Shown: positions 9,316 to 18,393 of the stretch, piece by piece
How positions within the stretch are numbered: position 1 is the first letter of the stretch
Layout of the letters: each line of letters opens with the position of its first letter
Source of the DNA: Nitrosomonas sp.
Lineage (GTDB): Bacteria; Pseudomonadota; Gammaproteobacteria; Burkholderiales; Nitrosomonadaceae
Assembly: GCF_022842015.1 (NCBI RefSeq)
Contig: NZ_JALHQJ010000027.1
Span: 1 to 39,803 of the forward strand
Length of the DNA stretch: 39,803 nucleotides
Direction: 5' to 3'
Program-made: the position numbers and the translations under genes
The notes under the pieces: generated by a model
Told to the model about the DNA's origin: nothing
What the model saw: the letters and a program-made list of their open reading frames with translations, nothing else
Database searches by the model: none

Positions 9316-9339
9316 CACCGCCAATATCTGTTCGTTGTT

Positions 9340-9383
9340 TAATAAACAACCCTGTGGCAAGGTCACGGGGAATCGCAAGTTGC
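9340..9383 (-). repeat. Dispersed short repeat, copy A
   Basis: On the minus strand this reads CCCCGTGACCTTGCCACAGG then GTTGTTTATTA. Related copies lie at 14313-14357 (minus) and 14528-14559 (plus). All three translate in the same register to a motif of the form [VM]-x-L-P-[QR]-x-C-L-[LF], so the repeat may derive from a coding element such as a transposase. It abuts the end of ydbL. Confidence 0.45.
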
Positions 9384-9722
9384 TTATTTCTGTCTCCATT
9401 GCCCGCTAATTTGAATCCAGGTTCCAGCCGGAACTTTCTGGATAATTTCCTCAGCGTAAACTTTCCCTACCTGATTAGCGTCAATGCCTTGTGCAGCAGC
9501 TTTTTCCTGGTAAATTGCTCTGCGCTTGGCATTTATCGCATCGGCCTCTGCCTGGGCACTAGGCTCCCTGGCGATGACATAGCCAGTACTGCTTTCACCA
9601 ATTGCACCTGAGGCGCGCAGATTTTCCAAATTGTCGGCCCATGCCGGAATTGCATAGAGTATTAACGCCAAAAGAATGATCCCAGAAATTCTTGGTAAAG
9701 GTTTTTTTGAAATACGCAGCAT
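9384..9722 (-). CDS. ydbL: YdbL-family periplasmic protein (DUF1318)
   Basis: 112 residues with a cleavable signal peptide (about 1-29, cleavage after AIPAWA). The mature part has the family pattern: LRASGAIGESSTGYV, the NAKRRAIYQEKAA helix and AEEIIQKVPAGTWIQ near the C terminus. In E. coli YdbL works with YdbH and YnbE, apparently assisting their assembly into a bridge that moves phospholipid to the outer membrane. The same order ydbH-ynbE-ydbL is kept here, with 26 bp to ynbE. Confidence 0.85.
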   Translation of the reverse strand: MLRISKKPLPRISGIILLALILYAIPAWADNLENLRASGAIGESSTGYVIAREPSAQAEADAINAKRRAIYQEKAAAQGIDANQVGKVYAEEIIQKVPAGTWIQISGQWRQK

Positions 9723-9748
9723 AATGTTTTCTCCTTTCTCGTTTGCTA

Positions 9749-9964
9749 TTAGAAGATGTCGGGATTGGCGGCTATGTCTTTTTTGGCTTCTTCTTCAAGC
9801 TTTACCCGGATATCAGCATCCAGCTTGATATTTAGGTTTATCGTGATCGGTTCCTTGGGGGTTTCCACTTTGACCGTCGGGGCACAAGATGCTATTACCA
9901 AACAGTAAAAAATCAAGATTACTGGAATAATTATAGCGTTTGTCATTCGTTCAATTCTACACAT
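9749..9964 (-). CDS. ynbE: YnbE-like small outer-membrane lipoprotein
   Basis: 71 residues. A hydrophobic N terminus ends in the lipobox VIASC, so the mature lipoprotein begins at the Cys. The mature part has the family signature TPKEPITINLNIKLDADIRV. The ATG at 9964 is favoured over the one at 9946 because AGGAG lies at good spacing before it (GAGGAGTGCGATC). YnbE forms oligomers that cap the YdbH bridge at the outer membrane (knowledge from E. coli). It lies between ydbH and ydbL in one operon. Confidence 0.85.
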   Translation of the reverse strand: MCRIERMTNAIIIPVILIFYCLVIASCAPTVKVETPKEPITINLNIKLDADIRVKLEEEAKKDIAANPDIF

Positions 9965-10032
9965 GATCGCACTCCTCTTCTCCGATAATGAGCATTACAG
10001 CGCTCTGTGTCTGCAATTTAGCGCAACCTAAC

Positions 10033-12498
10033 TTAATGCAATCTGAATGAGCCACGCAAAATTTCATGGGATAAACTATAGCCATAATTAATCTTTTCCA
10101 GGATTTTGTCTATATCTGTTTCAAGCCGAATGTTCAAACGAAAATCCTGCCCCTCCATAACCTTAGGATTATTCCCTAATAAAGAAAGCTTGGCTACCAA
10201 ATCATCTGCAACCGATTTGTCGAGATTCAGTGATAGCTCAGTGTAATGGAAGTCCTGCATAGCTTGCAGTAATAAATTCATTTCTTCTCCGGCGGAAGCA
10301 AGCAATTGTGAAGCTTTTTGGGATTGAAAATGTAGGATTCCTGGTGCCTTGGCAGCAAGATGGCCATTTTTTATCGTTAATTGATCATCTTCTATTGTCA
10401 GTGGGATCTGACCATCAAGATGTCCGCTTCCCGCAAGTCCATCGACTTTGATCAGGTTGAAAAATGATTCCAGATCGATATTACTGATACGTATCAGCAT
10501 ATCGGAGTGTTTGGCCGTGGGATCAATGATCACGGGTGCCACCGATACCTTGCCATTCATCATGGAGAATTGTGCTTTCTCAAGCGCAACTTGGGGGGGA
10601 ACTGTATCCAGAATATGATAGGAAATCAATAAATTTTCCAATGGAATTCCGAAGTCAATCTGTCCTACCGTAATTTTTTGCCCTGGCAAACTGCTTGGGG
10701 TTAGCAAATTATCCAAATTTAGCATGATATTCAGATTTTTTATTTTTGTAGTTTCACGCGCAAACGAAATATTGCGCATCTCAAATGTTCCGCGACTACT
10801 GTGCACACCTGTTGTGGACCATTTTAATTGAGCAATTGCACTGACTTGTCCGCTGACGTTATCCAACTGTGCTAGCACGGGGAAAAGCGCACTGGGTTGC
10901 AAACTGCCAGGTAAAAAGTTTAACGGAATAACCTCCGCCTTGAGCATTCCGTTACCACCCTTCAACACATGCGTGCCTTTGATTTTTAAAAACTGCGAAC
11001 TAGAAACGCCGCCAGTAATTCCTAGCGCATACTCTGCCGATTCTCCCTGTTTGGCTTTGTTTCTGATGTCGCCGGTAATGGATAGCGTTGTAAATAGAGG
11101 CTCTGGAGCCAGATGCTGTAGTTGGCCGATGGTAAAATCAGCGGCATTAACAATTTCACTATCATTCAAATATAAAGTGGCTGAGATATCCTTAAACTGT
11201 ATCTGAGATTGCGGCAGATTAAAGGAGGCTTTACTAATAGCCAACTGTCCTTGATAGTTTCCGTCGACATCCATTTTTCCCGTTGCAGTTATTTTTCCTG
11301 GGTGAATGTTTACCTCAATTTCAGGTGACACATCGCGTATAGCCAGCAAGGTCAGGTTGGCGGGTATCACGGTAATATCGTGTTTAAGTATCATGCCTTG
11401 ATGGCTTTTTGTTAGTTCCAAATCGGCCAGAGGAATTGAGAAGCCAGGAGGAGTCCGGAGACGCAGGGGATATTCGGTATCGATCTTTCCCAATGAGATC
11501 TGCCCAGTATTACGTAATCCGATGTGCCAATTGTCCGGACTGAACTGAATTTGCATCGGCAAAGCAGCCGATAACTGCTGAATTTTTACAGGCCCAGCCA
11601 TCAGTTTTCCTCCATCAATACCTAGATCAAGTTCTCCATTCCAGGAATCCGCTAGTCCGCGAATGCTTCCTTTTACAGTAATGTGATCAATGGTTGCATC
11701 GCGCAATGCCAATGCAGCCGGGCTCTCACCTATTTGCTCCGGCACTGGTTTTTCTAACTTCTTTTCCGATAGCTGAATACCCGATAACGTGAATTCAGTC
11801 TGGAGATGCTGCAACTGCAACGCTGCAACTGTAAAAGCGGTTTCACCTGAGAAACTCGAGATCTTAGCTTCGGAGATGTTCAGCATGCCATCCGAAATAG
11901 CAAGCTTGCCTTGTATATTCCCCTGCATATCCAGGGTTGCGACCAGCTCACCCTTGGCTTGAGCAAGCAAGCCGGAGATCATGGTGCTGAAATGTATCAA
12001 CTGAGTACCTGGATGGTCTTGCGCGATGCTGCCTGACAAAGCAATCGTCACATCGCCCGCCGCAGAATGCAGGCGAATTGCCGAATCCTTCAGTGAAAGT
12101 GCGGGTAGCCACGGTATGCTGATAGTCTTACCGGGTGCCGTAGTCATGAGCTGCATGGAGTCCAACGAAGAACGTTCCGCGCTCAAATCGAGTGTCACTT
12201 GCAGACCGTTAATTTCAACCGATACCGATTTTCCGGAGAGCAGATCACTGAATTGCCAAGTCACCAGAATTTTATCCACATGCAATTCGTTTTTGTTACC
12301 TGCTGTCAGGCCATGCAAGCGGAATGTGTTGAGAGAAATATCAAGAAGCGCAACAGATTGCAACGGAAAACCTTGCTTGCGCAACTGATCGTCGATGAGC
12401 ATTTCCAACAGGGGATTACGCAATGCATAAAGTCCCATCCCAGCAAAAATGATGAGACTTAATAGAACCAGTAATCCAGTTTTTAATGGTTTTACCAT
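10033..12498 (-). CDS. ydbH: YdbH-family AsmA-like intermembrane lipid-transport protein
   Basis: 821 residues: an N-terminal membrane anchor (about 8-28) followed by a long region of repeating amphipathic beta strands, as in AsmA-like proteins such as YhdP, TamB and YdbH. Motifs such as GLTAGNKNELHVDKI near the start and DLESFFNLIKVDGLAGSGHLDG followed by IPL in the C-terminal third match the YdbH domain. These proteins form a hydrophobic groove across the periplasm and pass phospholipids to the outer membrane. ynbE and ydbL follow in the same direction. The size agrees with E. coli YdbH (about 880 residues). Confidence 0.87.
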   Translation of the reverse strand: MVKPLKTGLLVLLSLIIFAGMGLYALRNPLLEMLIDDQLRKQGFPLQSVALLDISLNTFRLHGLTAGNKNELHVDKILVTWQFSDLLSGKSVSVEINGLQVTLDLSAERSSLDSMQLMTTAPGKTISIPWLPALSLKDSAIRLHSAAGDVTIALSGSIAQDHPGTQLIHFSTMISGLLAQAKGELVATLDMQGNIQGKLAISDGMLNISEAKISSFSGETAFTVAALQLQHLQTEFTLSGIQLSEKKLEKPVPEQIGESPAALALRDATIDHITVKGSIRGLADSWNGELDLGIDGGKLMAGPVKIQQLSAALPMQIQFSPDNWHIGLRNTGQISLGKIDTEYPLRLRTPPGFSIPLADLELTKSHQGMILKHDITVIPANLTLLAIRDVSPEIEVNIHPGKITATGKMDVDGNYQGQLAISKASFNLPQSQIQFKDISATLYLNDSEIVNAADFTIGQLQHLAPEPLFTTLSITGDIRNKAKQGESAEYALGITGGVSSSQFLKIKGTHVLKGGNGMLKAEVIPLNFLPGSLQPSALFPVLAQLDNVSGQVSAIAQLKWSTTGVHSSRGTFEMRNISFARETTKIKNLNIMLNLDNLLTPSSLPGQKITVGQIDFGIPLENLLISYHILDTVPPQVALEKAQFSMMNGKVSVAPVIIDPTAKHSDMLIRISNIDLESFFNLIKVDGLAGSGHLDGQIPLTIEDDQLTIKNGHLAAKAPGILHFQSQKASQLLASAGEEMNLLLQAMQDFHYTELSLNLDKSVADDLVAKLSLLGNNPKVMEGQDFRLNIRLETDIDKILEKINYGYSLSHEILRGSFRLH

Positions 12499-12768
12499 TG
12501 AGTTTATCGAAGCTGTTTGTAATAGTTCATTTTATTTCTAGACAGGCTTATGAATTTAAAGTAGGTCTAAACTTAACAATTCAAATCTTACAGAGTAGAG
12601 ATTATCACGCCGGCATTTAAAACAAAATTCGGTTTCTTTAAACGGAAATAAATGGCACTATTAAACTCAAGTACCTCACTTGGTAGTTTCTCTTATAATT
12701 TAGCACTGCTGAGCAGCAAGATAATTAAGAATTGGTCATGCGGCATTTACAGGACTATTAGGTGAATA

Positions 12769-13473
12769 ATGTCTTTAGCAGCCAAGAAAAAGTCTCACCC
12801 GTCTCTAGTTATCGTGATCTTTGGACCGTCAGGATCGGGAAAATCGACGCTCATGGAACTGTTGATGCGATCGGGTAAGCAATACTCGCTGCACTTCAAG
12901 GGAAGCGATCGTCCACCTCGCCAGTTCGACGGCATCGAGATCCGTTGCGTCGATCGCATTGAATCCACAGAGTATGACTATATCTATCAATCATATAGCT
13001 TTCACTATGGAATTCAGCGATCGCAAATTGATGCGGCCATCGCAGAAAATCACCATCATTTCATAATCTGCAACAACCTTGAAGTAATTCGCGCGCTCAA
13101 ACACGACTATCCGGATCGTGTGCGCGTGGTCTTTCTTGACTTCGATGCACCCAGTGAAGCGCTGCACGCAATTCAGGAAGCTCGAAAAATACATTACAAC
13201 GAAATTAAGCTGAGATTGGCAAAAACAGAAGCCCTCTACAAGATTTTTTTACGGGAAAGAGAGCTTTTCGATGACGTGCTTTACAATCGTTATGGCAACA
13301 AACCCGAGACGTTGCGTTACAAGATCGAACAAATTCTTGAACACCTTGATGTGCCAATTACGGTACGTTCACCCATTGCTGTTAAGCGGCTCGACCAGCT
13401 CACCAGGGAAATTGACACTCGGCTATCGACCTATCTAAATGCTCATCCAGAAGAACCACTAAATAATGCATAG
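12769..13473 (+). CDS. Guanylate-kinase-like P-loop NTPase
   Basis: 234 residues, ATG at 12769 after TTAGGTGAATA. A P-loop GPSGSGKST lies near residues 19-27, followed by KGSDRPPRQFDG, which stands where guanylate kinases bind GMP (usually S-R-x-P-R-x-x-E), and by FHYGIQRSQID. The central VRVVFLDFDAPSEAL strand and the C-terminal ARKIHYNEIKLRLAKTEA helix resemble the guanylate kinase / PhnN fold. The usual GMP-binding residues are altered and a C-terminal helical extension of about 40 residues is present, so it is probably not the housekeeping Gmk. Substrate unknown. It stands alone. Confidence 0.75.
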   Translation: MSLAAKKKSHPSLVIVIFGPSGSGKSTLMELLMRSGKQYSLHFKGSDRPPRQFDGIEIRCVDRIESTEYDYIYQSYSFHYGIQRSQIDAAIAENHHHFIICNNLEVIRALKHDYPDRVRVVFLDFDAPSEALHAIQEARKIHYNEIKLRLAKTEALYKIFLRERELFDDVLYNRYGNKPETLRYKIEQILEHLDVPITVRSPIAVKRLDQLTREIDTRLSTYLNAHPEEPLNNA

Positions 13474-13926
13474 TCCCACATATGGGTACAAGAAAACAGG
13501 GTATCAGAAAATCAACAGCTTAAATTCCGGCCAATTCCATCTCCCTTGATTAGCCATAGATACTAATTCTAGGGGCTTTCCAGGGATAAATAACCACATA
13601 CAAAACTTTCATAGGAAAGGCAGCGTGCCGTCACTCTATGCTGGAAAATGACTATATAGAGCTCTGTTCCATACTCTTTGTCAAAAACTAAACCGTAAAA
13701 GTGACTTGTTTTTTTCATCGTTTGTGAGTTTCATCACATTGACTTTTTAGAATCTTCATTATCCTAATGATCTAAGGATGCTCTGAATAAGTTGATTATA
13801 TTTATGGTTCGACTGCTTTGCAGGAAACATAATCGGTGAGTCACCGTTCGTTTCACGCCTGTCGAGAAACTTAGCCAGAATTTCCCCAAAACACACGTAA
13901 AGAAATATTGTTATTGGAGAAAAGTC
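13474..13926. other. Long intergenic region with a CRP-type box
   Basis: No coding frame of note. It contains the perfect TGTGA-N6-TCACA box (13723-13738) followed directly by TTGACT (13739-13744) and a weak TATCCT (13760-13765) at 15-bp spacing. A segment near 13778, ATGCTCTGAATAAGTTGATT, resembles insertion-sequence ends I have seen in related genomes, but I cannot name one. The rest is unassigned leader of the small Cys-rich gene. Confidence 0.5.
13723..13738. promoter_or_regulatory. Perfect CRP-type site TGTGA-N6-TCACA
   Basis: The two half-sites TGTGA and TCACA flank GTTTCA. The centre is about 196 bp before the ATG at 13927 and about 44 bp before a transcription start predicted from the adjacent TTGACT/TATCCT elements, close to a class II activator position. 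The Crp-family protein at 18394-19113 carries the matching Arg-Glu-x3-Arg recognition helix. Confidence 0.55.
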
Positions 13927-14262
13927 ATGAATACAAAAAAGACCGATATGCGTTTGCTAGTATTGGCAGTGATGACGTTGTTCATTATTTCACCCATAGT
14001 GGCCAAAGAAAAGGCAACCGACCCAAAGAATAAAGCTTTTTATAGTCAGTTGTCCTGCAAAGCTTCAGCTCAAGCAGTTGCGGCGCTTGCAGCATCGCTC
14101 GAAAATAAAGGCATATCTCGATTGGACATTAACAGAACGATTATCGAAGCATTACAAGGTACCTCTCTCAGTCCCGATGGGCCACGCTGGGAATGCTGCA
14201 AAGCATGCGTAGAGAATGATCTTCCAAATGACTCTGCAGCCTGTCAATGTTGCGATGGATAA
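13927..14262 (+). CDS. Small exported Cys-rich protein, unknown function
   Basis: 111 residues, ATG preceded by TTGGAGAAAAGTC. A signal peptide or anchor spans about 10-27 (LLVLAVMTLFIISPIVAKEK). The middle is helical (SAQAVAALAASLENKGIS), and the C terminus has six cysteines in about 22 residues: ECCKAC and then CQCC before the final DG. The paired CC/C-x-C spacing suggests disulfides or binding of metal such as copper. No family recognised. The gene is monocistronic, with a CRP-type box upstream and decayed repeats downstream. Confidence 0.7.
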   Translation: MNTKKTDMRLLVLAVMTLFIISPIVAKEKATDPKNKAFYSQLSCKASAQAVAALAASLENKGISRLDINRTIIEALQGTSLSPDGPRWECCKACVENDLPNDSAACQCCDG

Positions 14263-14312
14263 GGCAGCTTTCCAACTGCTAAAGCCACTCCCTCTGCTAC
14301 TTACAAAACAAC

Positions 14313-14357
14313 GAATAGACAACCTTGCGGCAAAACCACGGGGGAGTGGCGAGTTGA
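14313..14357 (-). repeat. Dispersed short repeat, copy B
   Basis: On the minus strand: CCCCCGTGGTTTTGCCGCAA followed by GGTTGTCTATTC, aligned base for base with copy A apart from substitutions. The shared register gives V-V-L-P-Q-G-C-L-F. Confidence 0.45.
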
Positions 14358-14527
14358 AAATTAACGGGGATCAAAAGTAGAATTTTCTTGTGATTTATAA
14401 ACAGGAAATTCTGCAATGAAAAAAACGAATTCAGTGATAACCAGATCATGGCAATTCTTATGACAATGCGCTTGGCTGGGACTATCAATGTTATGTTCTT
14501 CACTGCCTTATCCAGAGTTCTTCTAAT

Positions 14528-14559
14528 ACTCCATGGCCTTGCCACGGAATTGTTTATTA
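14528..14559 (+). repeat. Dispersed short repeat, copy C
   Basis: Plus strand ACTCCATGGCCTTGCCACGG followed by AATTGTTTATTA. It is opposite in orientation to copy B and gives M-A-L-P-R-N-C-L-L in the shared register. Confidence 0.4.
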
Positions 14560-14600
14560 CCTGAATCAGGTTTTGATCGTATAGATTTCATTGCTGCACC

Positions 14601-16307
14601 CTAATGACCTTGCGGTCCATGCGATAACGGCTCTGCCACTCCATTCGAAAGTATAAAAACTCGATCCGCTGCGTTAATAACCGCTGGCTGATGCGAAACA
14701 GCAATAATGGTCAGACTCTTAGCCAGTCTCTGTAACGTCTCGCAGATAGTGCGTTCGCTTTCTGGGTCTAATGCACTGGTAGGTTCATCAAGAATTAGGA
14801 AAGACGGGCTATGCGCCAACGCTCGCGCAATCGCGACACGTTGCCGCTGTCCTCCGGAAAGTAAGCCGCCACGCTCACCGACAACCGTTTGCAACCCTTC
14901 CGGCAATGCGTTAACAAAATCCCAAGCGCCAGCCTGACGGAGCGCCTGCTCTGCGTCATCAACTGTCAATGTGGGTTCTCCAACCAGAATGTTATTCATG
15001 ACAGTATCGTGCAATAAGATCGTATCTTGCGAGACATAGCCAATCATGTGACGCCATTGACGCAGATTAATATCATGCAAAGACGTATTGTCAATTAGAA
15101 CTTCACCGGATTGTGGTTCGGTCAATCCACATAACAAATCCAGCAAAGTGCTTTTACCGGCACCAGATGGTCCCATAACCGCCGTAAATGAGTTGACTGG
15201 TATTTCAATATTCAAATCTTCGAAAATGGTTTTCTGTCCATAATGAAATTTCACATGCTGCAAGGCAATTCCTTTCTGCAGTGTAGGTTGTATTGTCCCG
15301 GTCGATCTTTCTGCCGCTGCACGTGCAGTTTCAGCTGCTTTGCGTAGTGCCCAGTAAGCACTCTCTTGCGCTGCGAGTTGCTGATGTCTGCGTTGTGTCT
15401 TATTCAATAATCCCAAAATGCGGGTCAGCAAAAACACCATCAACATCACTTCCGGTAGCGATAATTCCCACATCACCAGCGCAATGTACAAACCGCTAGC
15501 AGTCAATGCAGCAAGAATAGGTTCCTGCAATGCGGTCAGAGCTGCTCGATTCATGACCTCCTTACGCGTCGCTTTTTCCAGATGTTGCGTCTGTTCATGT
15601 AAAATGGCGTCGGCCACATTATCGCGCGCCATGGCTTTTAGCGATTTCACTGAGCTGAGTACATCGGACAAATACGTAAGCAGGTTGCGTAACAAATGGG
15701 TTTGTTTCGTGCCCGCCCGACGGGTTGCACTGACTAAGCGATTCAACGCAATCAATAAAAACAAACCGATGACTAATGAAGCCAGCGTCGCTTCCCATGA
15801 GATGAATAGCGCTACAATTGCATATACCATCACTTGAATGGCCAGTGCCAGAACGTTCACACTGTGCTCAAAGCCATTCGCAGCACGGTAGGCTTCGGTT
15901 GCAATTGAGTTTGCTAGAGATCCGACAGGTTGCCGCAAATAATACGCCCAGCGACTGGCTAACAAAGCTTCAATCAGATCCAATCGTAACGCTGTGGCGA
16001 CATGCGCAACAGTGTAGCCTACTTGGCGATTCGCCAGCAACAGCACCAATCCCTTGAAAAACATGCCGCCGACGATAATGATCAGAATCGTATCCAACGT
16101 GGGTTCAATACCGATATCTTGCAGTGCTGTTTCCATGAATTGACCGATTCCGGAGCCTGATCCACCCGAATCGCCAACAGCTATCGATAACAAGGGCAAC
16201 AATGCGGTTAGACTCAATCCTTCAGCGATACCCGCAATCAATAGTGCGAACAGAACAAATGCACTGCGCCGGGGAAAAACCATAATATACGTGAATAAAG
16301 TACGCAT
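14601..16307 (-). CDS. ABC exporter half-transporter (fused permease and ATPase)
   Basis: 568 residues. The N-terminal half (about 15-300) has five to six membrane helices. The ATPase half carries Walker A (GPSGAGKST), the signature LSGGQRQRVAIARAL, Walker B (FLILDEPTSALD) and the switch His (AVSHQP). This is the homodimeric MsbA-like or toxin/lipid exporter type. A Gly/Ser-rich loop (GDSGGSGSGIG) follows the first helix. Substrate unknown. It lies 50 bp after lolD in the same direction, so it may be transcribed with lolCD and handle a lipid or lipoprotein-related substrate; that link is inference. Confidence 0.9.
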   Translation of the reverse strand: MRTLFTYIMVFPRRSAFVLFALLIAGIAEGLSLTALLPLLSIAVGDSGGSGSGIGQFMETALQDIGIEPTLDTILIIIVGGMFFKGLVLLLANRQVGYTVAHVATALRLDLIEALLASRWAYYLRQPVGSLANSIATEAYRAANGFEHSVNVLALAIQVMVYAIVALFISWEATLASLVIGLFLLIALNRLVSATRRAGTKQTHLLRNLLTYLSDVLSSVKSLKAMARDNVADAILHEQTQHLEKATRKEVMNRAALTALQEPILAALTASGLYIALVMWELSLPEVMLMVFLLTRILGLLNKTQRRHQQLAAQESAYWALRKAAETARAAAERSTGTIQPTLQKGIALQHVKFHYGQKTIFEDLNIEIPVNSFTAVMGPSGAGKSTLLDLLCGLTEPQSGEVLIDNTSLHDINLRQWRHMIGYVSQDTILLHDTVMNNILVGEPTLTVDDAEQALRQAGAWDFVNALPEGLQTVVGERGGLLSGGQRQRVAIARALAHSPSFLILDEPTSALDPESERTICETLQRLAKSLTIIAVSHQPAVINAADRVFILSNGVAEPLSHGPQGH

Positions 16308-16357
16308 AAGCCGATTATGAGAAAGGATCAGAAAATAATGATTCGCTTACATAGATA

Positions 16358-17047
16358 TCAGACATTCGGTACATCGCATAAAACTCCATCAATCAGTTGC
16401 TGGATGCGCTGCGCGCGATTGGCCAGACTTGTATCATGGGTGACGATGATCAGGCTGGCATTGATTTTACGATTCAACTCCAACATCAATTCAAATACAT
16501 GCTCAGCTGTTTTCCGGTCAAGATTTCCTGTAGGTTCATCAGCCAGAATACAAGCTGGCTGCGTAACCAAGGCACGCGCAACAGCGGCACGTTGGCGCTC
16601 ACCGCCGGATAATTCACCGGGTGTATGTGTCAAGCGATGACTCAAACCGACCAGCTGTAACATTTCAGCTGCGCGATCATAGGCTTCCTGACTCGGCAAG
16701 CGACGAATCAGCAGTGGCATCGCCACATTCTCCAAGGCACTGAACTCCATCAGCAAATGATGAAATTGATAGACAAAACCAAGCGAGCCGTTGCGTAACC
16801 GGCATCGTTCCTCTTCGTTAATCCGGGCGATATCTTGTCCGAGAATCTGAATGCTCCCGCTGGTCGGCGCATCCAACCCGCCAAGCACATGCAGCAAAGT
16901 GCTTTTACCAGATCCTGACGCACCGACAATCGCCAGCATTTCTCCTTTGACCAAATCCAGATTAACCCCTTTTAATACCGGAACGGCTAATTCTCCTTGC
17001 GAAAACTGCTTGACCAGATTGCGGCAGGAAAGAACTACATCATTCAT
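16358..17047 (-). CDS. lolD: Lipoprotein-releasing ABC transporter ATPase LolD
   Basis: 229 residues with Walker A (GASGSGKST, about 40-48), the LolD/MacB-type Q-loop region ([20 protein letters not shown]), signature [15 protein letters not shown] and Walker B ([11 protein letters not shown]). LolCD(E) extracts mature lipoproteins from the inner membrane and hands them to LolA. The ATG overlaps the end of lolC by 8 bp, consistent with coupled translation. Confidence 0.95.
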   Translation of the reverse strand: MNDVVLSCRNLVKQFSQGELAVPVLKGVNLDLVKGEMLAIVGASGSGKSTLLHVLGGLDAPTSGSIQILGQDIARINEEERCRLRNGSLGFVYQFHHLLMEFSALENVAMPLLIRRLPSQEAYDRAAEMLQLVGLSHRLTHTPGELSGGERQRAAVARALVTQPACILADEPTGNLDRKTAEHVFELMLELNRKINASLIIVTHDTSLANRAQRIQQLIDGVLCDVPNV

Positions 17048-18287
17048 AGCGCAATGCCTCCGCCGGGTTCACTTTGGATGCGCGATAACTGGGGTAAATC
17101 GTTGCCAGCAAACTGAGAACGAATGAGGTTACGGCGACGGTTGTTATATCCGTCATCTGCGGATCAGTTGGAATCGTACTGATGTAGTAAATTTCCCGCG
17201 ACAGGAATTGAACATTAAACAAACCTTCAATAAATGCGACCACTTCGCCCACATTATAAGCTAACAGCATACCACCGGCCACACCCAGGACAGTACCAAA
17301 GACCCCAATAAATGTTCCCTGGACGATAAATATCTTCATAATGCTGCGTGGGCTTGCGCCGAGTGTGCGTAAGATCGCGATATCAGATTCTTTATCAGTC
17401 ACCGCCATCACTAATGTGGAAACAATATTGAACGCTGCGACCGCGATGATTAATGCCAGAATTAACGACAACATGCGCTTTTCAATTTGGATCGCGCGGA
17501 AATAATTGGCATGCTGTCTGGTCCAGTCGCTGATATAGCTATCAATCGTCAACATCGCAGGTAACTCTTGTACCACTTGGGGTGCTTGAAACAAATCCTT
17601 CAGTTTCAAACGCACGCCGGATACCTCATCGTTCTCCATACGGTACAGTTTTTGCGCATCGAACATGTGAATCAAAACTAATCCGGAATCATATTCAAAA
17701 TGCCCTACCTCAAAGATTCCAACCACAGTAAATTGTTTTAAGCGCGGCAGAATACCCGCAGGCGTGACTTGCCCTTGTGGTGAGATCAGCACAATTTTAT
17801 CGCCGATGAAGGTGCCCATCGTACGCGCCAATTCCATACCGATCACGATGCCGAATTCCCCCGGCACTAGATGACTCAACTCACCACTTACCATTGTTTT
17901 GGAAAAATCAGCCACATGATCCTCCATTGCTGGCAATATGCCGCGCACTAGAACACCCTGCACTACTTGATTATGTGACAGCATGCCTTGCGCACTGACA
18001 TAGGGTGCAGCGGCTTCCACTGCTGGATGCTTGGCTGCTTCTTCTGCCGTTTGCTGCCAATGACTCAAGTTACCTTGAAAACTACCAATCTGGACATGCG
18101 AAGCAACACCCAAAATTCGTGAACGCACTTCTTTCTGGAAACCGTTCATTACCGACATTACGGTAATCAACGCCGTCATCCCCAGCGTGATACCCATCAG
18201 GGAAATTAAAGAAATAAATGAAATGAAATGATTGCGTTTTTTGGCGCGCGTATAGCGCAAGCCAATGAAAAGTTCATAGGGAGACAC
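17040..18287 (-). CDS. lolC: Lipoprotein-releasing permease LolC/E
   Basis: 415 residues. Starts with the family N terminus [20 protein letters not shown], a first membrane helix (about 22-45), [17 protein letters not shown], a large periplasmic domain (about 50-265), and three C-terminal helices including [21 protein letters not shown] followed by ILRTLG, typical of LolC/LolE. The C terminus [18 protein letters not shown] is diagnostic for FtsX-type permeases. Only one permease gene is present, as in many betaproteobacteria where a single LolC/E-type protein (LolF-like) serves both roles. It is followed by lolD. Confidence 0.94.
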   Translation of the reverse strand: MSPYELFIGLRYTRAKKRNHFISFISLISLMGITLGMTALITVMSVMNGFQKEVRSRILGVASHVQIGSFQGNLSHWQQTAEEAAKHPAVEAAAPYVSAQGMLSHNQVVQGVLVRGILPAMEDHVADFSKTMVSGELSHLVPGEFGIVIGMELARTMGTFIGDKIVLISPQGQVTPAGILPRLKQFTVVGIFEVGHFEYDSGLVLIHMFDAQKLYRMENDEVSGVRLKLKDLFQAPQVVQELPAMLTIDSYISDWTRQHANYFRAIQIEKRMLSLILALIIAVAAFNIVSTLVMAVTDKESDIAILRTLGASPRSIMKIFIVQGTFIGVFGTVLGVAGGMLLAYNVGEVVAFIEGLFNVQFLSREIYYISTIPTDPQMTDITTVAVTSFVLSLLATIYPSYRASKVNPAEALRYE

Positions 18288-18393
18288 GAATAATAGTACC
18301 CGTTATAAGTTTAACCACGAAGTTTGCCACATTTACATGCAGCTTAACAAAATAATCAGGGTTTGTGATTAGGATTTATACTGCAAGAATTCG

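Larger units (their letters stand above)
8866..9383. other. Gene-poor scar region of about 520 bp
   Basis: No intact gene is visible between the MscS-like gene and ydbL. The stretch holds an inverted-repeat element (8897-9010), a short open segment around 9044-9127 reading EIHYNVAEYQEQ and ending in a stop that I do not recognise, the broken restriction-subunit tail (9166-9315) and a dispersed short repeat (9340-9383). The mixture of partial pieces suggests an old insertion hotspot that has decayed. Confidence 0.6.
14263..14600. other. Gene-free stretch with repeat relics
   Basis: About 340 bp between the Cys-rich gene and the convergent ABC exporter. It carries two copies (14313-14357 minus, 14528-14559 plus) of the dispersed repeat also seen at 9340-9383, in opposite orientations. 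An 82-codon open frame on the minus strand (14297-14545) has no family features and I treat it as spurious. Nothing else is recognised. Confidence 0.5.

Noticed and set aside
14297-14545. 82-codon minus-strand frame considered as a gene
   Set aside because: No ribosome-binding site, no recognisable domain, and it covers decayed repeat copies.
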